25,089 bases of DNA from JBEDUK01 sp040414485. Lineage in GTDB: Bacteria; Actinomycetota; UBA4738. Positions within the stretch are counted from its first letter, which is position 1; the number at the start of each line of letters is the position of its first letter. Made by a program: the position numbers and the translations under genes. The notes below the pieces were generated by a model, which was not told the origin of the DNA, did not search any database, and saw nothing but the letters and a program-made list of their open reading frames with translations. This document shows, one piece after another, positions 22,829-25,089 of the stretch. The DNA is taken from positions 1 to 25,089 of the forward strand of contig JBEDUK010000078.1 of assembly GCA_040414485.1 (NCBI GenBank), in the 5' to 3' direction.

Positions 22829-24307
22829 ATGACCGAGCATGCCGTCGTGATCGCCGGAGGCGGCCCGACCGGGTTGATGCTGGCGGGCGAACTGGCCCTG
22901 GCGGGCGTCGACGTCGCCATCGTCGAGCGCCGGGCCGGCCAGGATCGCGACGGCTCCCGGGCGGGCGGTCTCCACGCACGCACCGTCGAGGTCCTCGATC
23001 AGCGCGGGATCGCCGATCGGTTCATCTCCCAGGGACAGACGTATCCGGTCGTGAGCTTCCACCAGATCCGGCTGGACATCGGCGACTTCCCCACCCGCCA
23101 CAACTACGTCCTCGCGCTGTGGCAGAGGCTCTCCGAGCGCATCCTGGCCGGCTGGGTCGACGAGCTGCCCGTCCGGATCCATCGCGAACGTGAGGTGGCG
23201 GGTTTCACGCAGGACGAAACGGGCGTGGACGTCGAACTGTCGGACGGTGGGTCTCTACGCGCTGCGTATCTCGTCGGCTGCGACGGAGGACGCAGCGTGA
23301 TCCGCAAAGCGGCGGGCATCGAGTTCCCCGGGTGGGACCCGACGACGAGCTGGCTGATCGCGAACGTCGAGTGGACGGAAGAGCCCGAGTGGGGCTTCCG
23401 CCACGACGCGGTCGGTACCCACGCGATCGGCAGGTATGAGGATGAGGGATCGGTGCGGGCGGGGATCGTGCTGACCGAGCCGCAGGTGGGGAGCGCCGGC
23501 GAACCGACCCTGCGCGACGTCAGCGAAGGCTTGAGGGCCGTGTACGGCACCGACTTCGGGATCCACAGTCCCACCTGGATCTCCAGGTTCACGGATGTGA
23601 CCCGGCAGGCCGCGGCCTACCGCGACCGACGGGTCCTGCTGGCCGGCGACGCCGCACACGTGCATCCCCCCATCGGCGGCCAGGGCCTCAACATCGGCGT
23701 GCAGGATGCGGTCAACCTTGGATGGAAGCTGGCCCAGGTGGTCAAGGGGACATCGGCGGAGAGCCTTCTGGACACGTACCACGCCGAGCGTCATCCGGTC
23801 GGCGCGCGCGTGATGCGCAACACGATGGCGCAGGTCGCGCTTCGCCGCACGGACGAACGAACCAAGGCCTTGGGCGACTACGTCGCCGAGTTCCTCGGCA
23901 TGGACCAGCCCCGCAGACGGATGGCCGGGGAGATGTCCGGCCTGGACATTCACTACGACCTCGGCGACGGACACCCACTGCTCGGACGCCGCATGCCCGA
24001 TCTGGACCTGGTCACCGCCGATGGGCCGCTGCGCGTCTTCTCACTCCTTCGCGACGCGAAGCCGGTGTTCCTCAATCTCGGTGAGCCCGGCGCCTTCGAC
24101 ATCACGCCATGGGTCGATCGCGTCCGATCGATCGATGCCAGGTACGAGGGCACGTGGGAGCTCCCGGTGATCGGGACCGTCACCGCGCCCGCGGCCGTCC
24201 TGGTTCGGCCGGACGGGTACGTGGCGTGGGTCGGCGAAGGAACCCAGACCGGCCTGACAGACGCGCTCACGACCTGGTTCGGGGCCGCCTCGGACCCCGC
24301 AGGCTAG
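22829..24307 (+). CDS. FAD-dependent aromatic-ring monooxygenase (PHBH-fold, Rox/PgaE-like), 492 aa
   Basis: Start ATG 22829 follows AGGGGAGGTG. The FAD Rossmann motif VIAGGGPTGLMLAGELALAG (7-26) runs on to VAIVER (29-34). LVGCDGGRSVIRK (148-160) is the DG motif and RRVLLAGDAAHVHPPIGGQG (267-286) is the GD motif with the ribityl-binding Asp 274, followed by NIGVQDAVNLGWKLA. The C-terminal 110 residues form the thioredoxin-like domain usual in this family, without a CxxC. RAGGLHARTVEVLDQRGIAD and the order of motifs match aromatic hydroxylases such as PgaE, MhpA and rifampicin monooxygenase. Hydroxylation of a phenolic small molecule with NAD(P)H and O2 is the expected reaction; the substrate is not predictable. 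The stop TAG shares CTAG with the gene on the other strand. Confidence 0.92.
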   Translation: MTEHAVVIAGGGPTGLMLAGELALAGVDVAIVERRAGQDRDGSRAGGLHARTVEVLDQRGIADRFISQGQTYPVVSFHQIRLDIGDFPTRHNYVLALWQRLSERILAGWVDELPVRIHREREVAGFTQDETGVDVELSDGGSLRAAYLVGCDGGRSVIRKAAGIEFPGWDPTTSWLIANVEWTEEPEWGFRHDAVGTHAIGRYEDEGSVRAGIVLTEPQVGSAGEPTLRDVSEGLRAVYGTDFGIHSPTWISRFTDVTRQAAAYRDRRVLLAGDAAHVHPPIGGQGLNIGVQDAVNLGWKLAQVVKGTSAESLLDTYHAERHPVGARVMRNTMAQVALRRTDERTKALGDYVAEFLGMDQPRRRMAGEMSGLDIHYDLGDGHPLLGRRMPDLDLVTADGPLRVFSLLRDAKPVFLNLGEPGAFDITPWVDRVRSIDARYEGTWELPVIGTVTAPAAVLVRPDGYVAWVGEGTQTGLTDALTTWFGAASDPAG

Positions 24308-24819
24308 ATCCCGATCGTCCCCCTGATCACCGAGCGCACCAGAGGCGTGTCCGCGCAGTTGCCCTTCTTCGCTCTCATCGAGAAATGCCTCGACTTCACG
24401 TCTTCGCCCTTATAGAGCCCGTAGACGACGACCCCGCGGATGTCGTTCGTGTCCGGCCCGAAGGAGAAGAAGAAGTTCAGGTCCGTGCGGTCCCCCGTGT
24501 CCCAGTTGATCACGAGCTTGGAACTGACCTGATCGCTGGTGACCTGGCCGTTCTCGCAGTACAGCGTGTCCTCGGAACCGCCGGCCCCCTCCCCCGAGGT
24601 GACCGTCCCGCCGGTGCAGTTCCGCAGCGTGAATCGAAGCTTGATGAACGCGAAGTCGTTCTCGCCCTGGTTCAGGGCAGGCTTGTACGTCAGGATGCCG
24701 GCGAACGAGCACTTCGTCGAGAATTGCCGGGCCGACGGTGCGGCCTGCGCTCCTGTCCCTACGAGCACGCTCACCAGTGTCAGCGCGCCCACGACCCCCG
24801 CGGCGACTGATCGTCTCAC
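24304..24819 (-). CDS. Secreted protein of unknown function with four Cys, 171 aa
   Basis: Start GTG 24819 follows AAGGAGGGGG. A signal peptide spans residues 1-26 (RRS, hydrophobic VGALTLVSVLVGTG, cleavage AQA-AP). The mature part of about 145 residues contains Cys 37 and three later Cys (LRNCTGG, LYCENG, GNCADT), enough for two disulfides, alternating beta-strand patterns and a Gly/Ser-rich stretch, suggesting a small beta-sandwich. No family was recognised. A TAGGTT box (minus strand, 24864-24859) lies about 40 nt upstream. It converges on the monooxygenase, whose stop codon it overlaps at CTAG (24304-24307). Confidence 0.85.
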   Translation of the reverse strand: MRRSVAAGVVGALTLVSVLVGTGAQAAPSARQFSTKCSFAGILTYKPALNQGENDFAFIKLRFTLRNCTGGTVTSGEGAGGSEDTLYCENGQVTSDQVSSKLVINWDTGDRTDLNFFFSFGPDTNDIRGVVVYGLYKGEDVKSRHFSMRAKKGNCADTPLVRSVIRGTIGI

Positions 24820-24951
24820 GATCCCCCTCCTTGGAATGCGTTGTGCCGGATACGCCGAAACCTACTCCTTCCTCCGTGGAGCGAAAGCAGCCGTTCGGTG
24901 AACGAATCGGCGCGTTTCGGCCTGGGGAGCGTGGCACCCGGCGGTGACGAC

Positions 24952-24980
24952 TTGCGCGCTGTCTAGATAACTGTTATAGG
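24952..24980 (+). promoter_or_regulatory. padR promoter with operator-like palindrome
   Basis: TTGCGC (24952-24957), 17-nt spacer, TATAGG (24975-24980), predicted start near 24987. The inverted repeat ATAAC-T-GTTAT (24967-24977) overlaps the -10, and ATAACTGTTATAGGTAAC is a striking AT-rich stretch. Such a position fits autorepression by PadR, which is inferred. Confidence 0.55.
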
Positions 24981-24998
24981 TAACGCGTACGACGCTCG

Positions 24999-25089
24999 AT
25001 GTCGGATCGGATGCCGTCCATGAGAGAAGCCATCCTGGCCCTCCTGGCGAAGGAGCCGGCGCACGGCTACGAGTTGCGCCAGAGGCTGA
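24999..25089 (+). CDS. PadR family transcriptional regulator, N-terminus only
   Basis: The window ends after 30 codons. The sequence MREAILALLAKEPAHGYELRQRL is the first helix and start of the winged helix of PadR regulators (pattern ILALLA.EP.HGYEL). In-frame ATGs at 24999, 25011 and 25020 are all possible; 24999 is given as the longest, and no clear ribosome site decides. PadR proteins are repressors that respond to phenolics or other toxic small molecules and usually control an adjacent transporter or their own gene. The promoter just upstream carries a palindrome. The effector, and the downstream target, lie outside the window. Confidence 0.8.
   Translation, partial: MSDRMPSMREAILALLAKEPAHGYELRQRL

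Noticed and set aside
22641..22832. Small plus-strand frames in the DUF4242-monooxygenase gap
   Set aside because: No ribosome site, no family resemblance, and they overlap promoter elements.
22829..24307. Assignment as a rifampicin-inactivating monooxygenase
   Set aside because: The fold and motifs fit the wider aromatic hydroxylase family; no residue seen proves rifamycin specificity, so a resistance claim was not made.
1..25089. tRNA, rRNA, CRISPR, transposase or phage genes
   Set aside because: Looked for by eye; no cloverleaf, repeat array or transposase motif was found. This is not a full computational search.

Overview
The window is a high-GC chromosomal segment with tightly packed genes and no tRNA, rRNA, IS element, prophage or CRISPR array that I can see. 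Several traits point to a soil-type member of the Actinomycetota: a luciferase-like oxidoreductase of the F420 type, a LAL-type LuxR regulator, Lsr2-like small proteins, DUF2252 and DUF4242 families, GTG starts, and at least three genes whose start codon lies exactly 6 nt after a TANNNT -10 box (leaderless transcripts). The class cannot be fixed from the sequence. No gap between genes exceeds about 230 nt.

Left part (1-6633): a truncated secreted beta/gamma-crystallin-like protein; an ECF sigma factor translationally coupled (ATGA overlap) to a membrane-anchored partner; two convergent, paralogous small proteins with a CxxC/CxxH zinc-ribbon on an Lsr2-like pattern; a lipoprotein carrying a Hint (hedgehog/intein-type) domain; then, divergently, an HD-GYP + LuxR-HTH regulator followed by two SAM methyltransferases. 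A palindrome centred near -42 of the predicted methyltransferase promoter suggests the regulator may control them.

Middle part (6731-14760, all minus strand): an F420-type oxidoreductase; an arsR-SRPBCC-VOC operon with a near-consensus promoter and an overlapping operator; and an operon encoding a large flippase-like membrane protein with a kinase-like insert, a ClC-type chloride channel and a DUF2252 protein. The arsR and SRPBCC genes share a 40-bp, 36/40-identical segment encoding the same C-terminal helix.

Right part (14987-25089): a secreted subtilisin-family protease ending in a strong terminator; a PPOX-fold protein; a LAL-type LuxR ATPase regulator; a DUF4242 protein and a two-TM membrane protein that converge, across a 13-bp hairpin, on a third methyltransferase and a second DUF4242 gene; an FAD aromatic-ring monooxygenase that shares a CTAG double stop with a secreted Cys-containing protein; and the start of a PadR regulator with a palindrome covering its promoter.

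Much of the gene content is regulator plus enzyme pairs (ECF, LuxR x2, ArsR, PadR) typical of environmental sensing and small-molecule modification. No single classical defence or mobile system is visible. The least ordinary items are the convergent Lsr2-like zinc-ribbon pair, the Hint lipoprotein, the HD-GYP-LuxR fusion with its palindrome, the kinase-like/ClC/flippase operon, the shared C-terminal tail in ArsR and SRPBCC, and the mirrored DUF4242 cluster.
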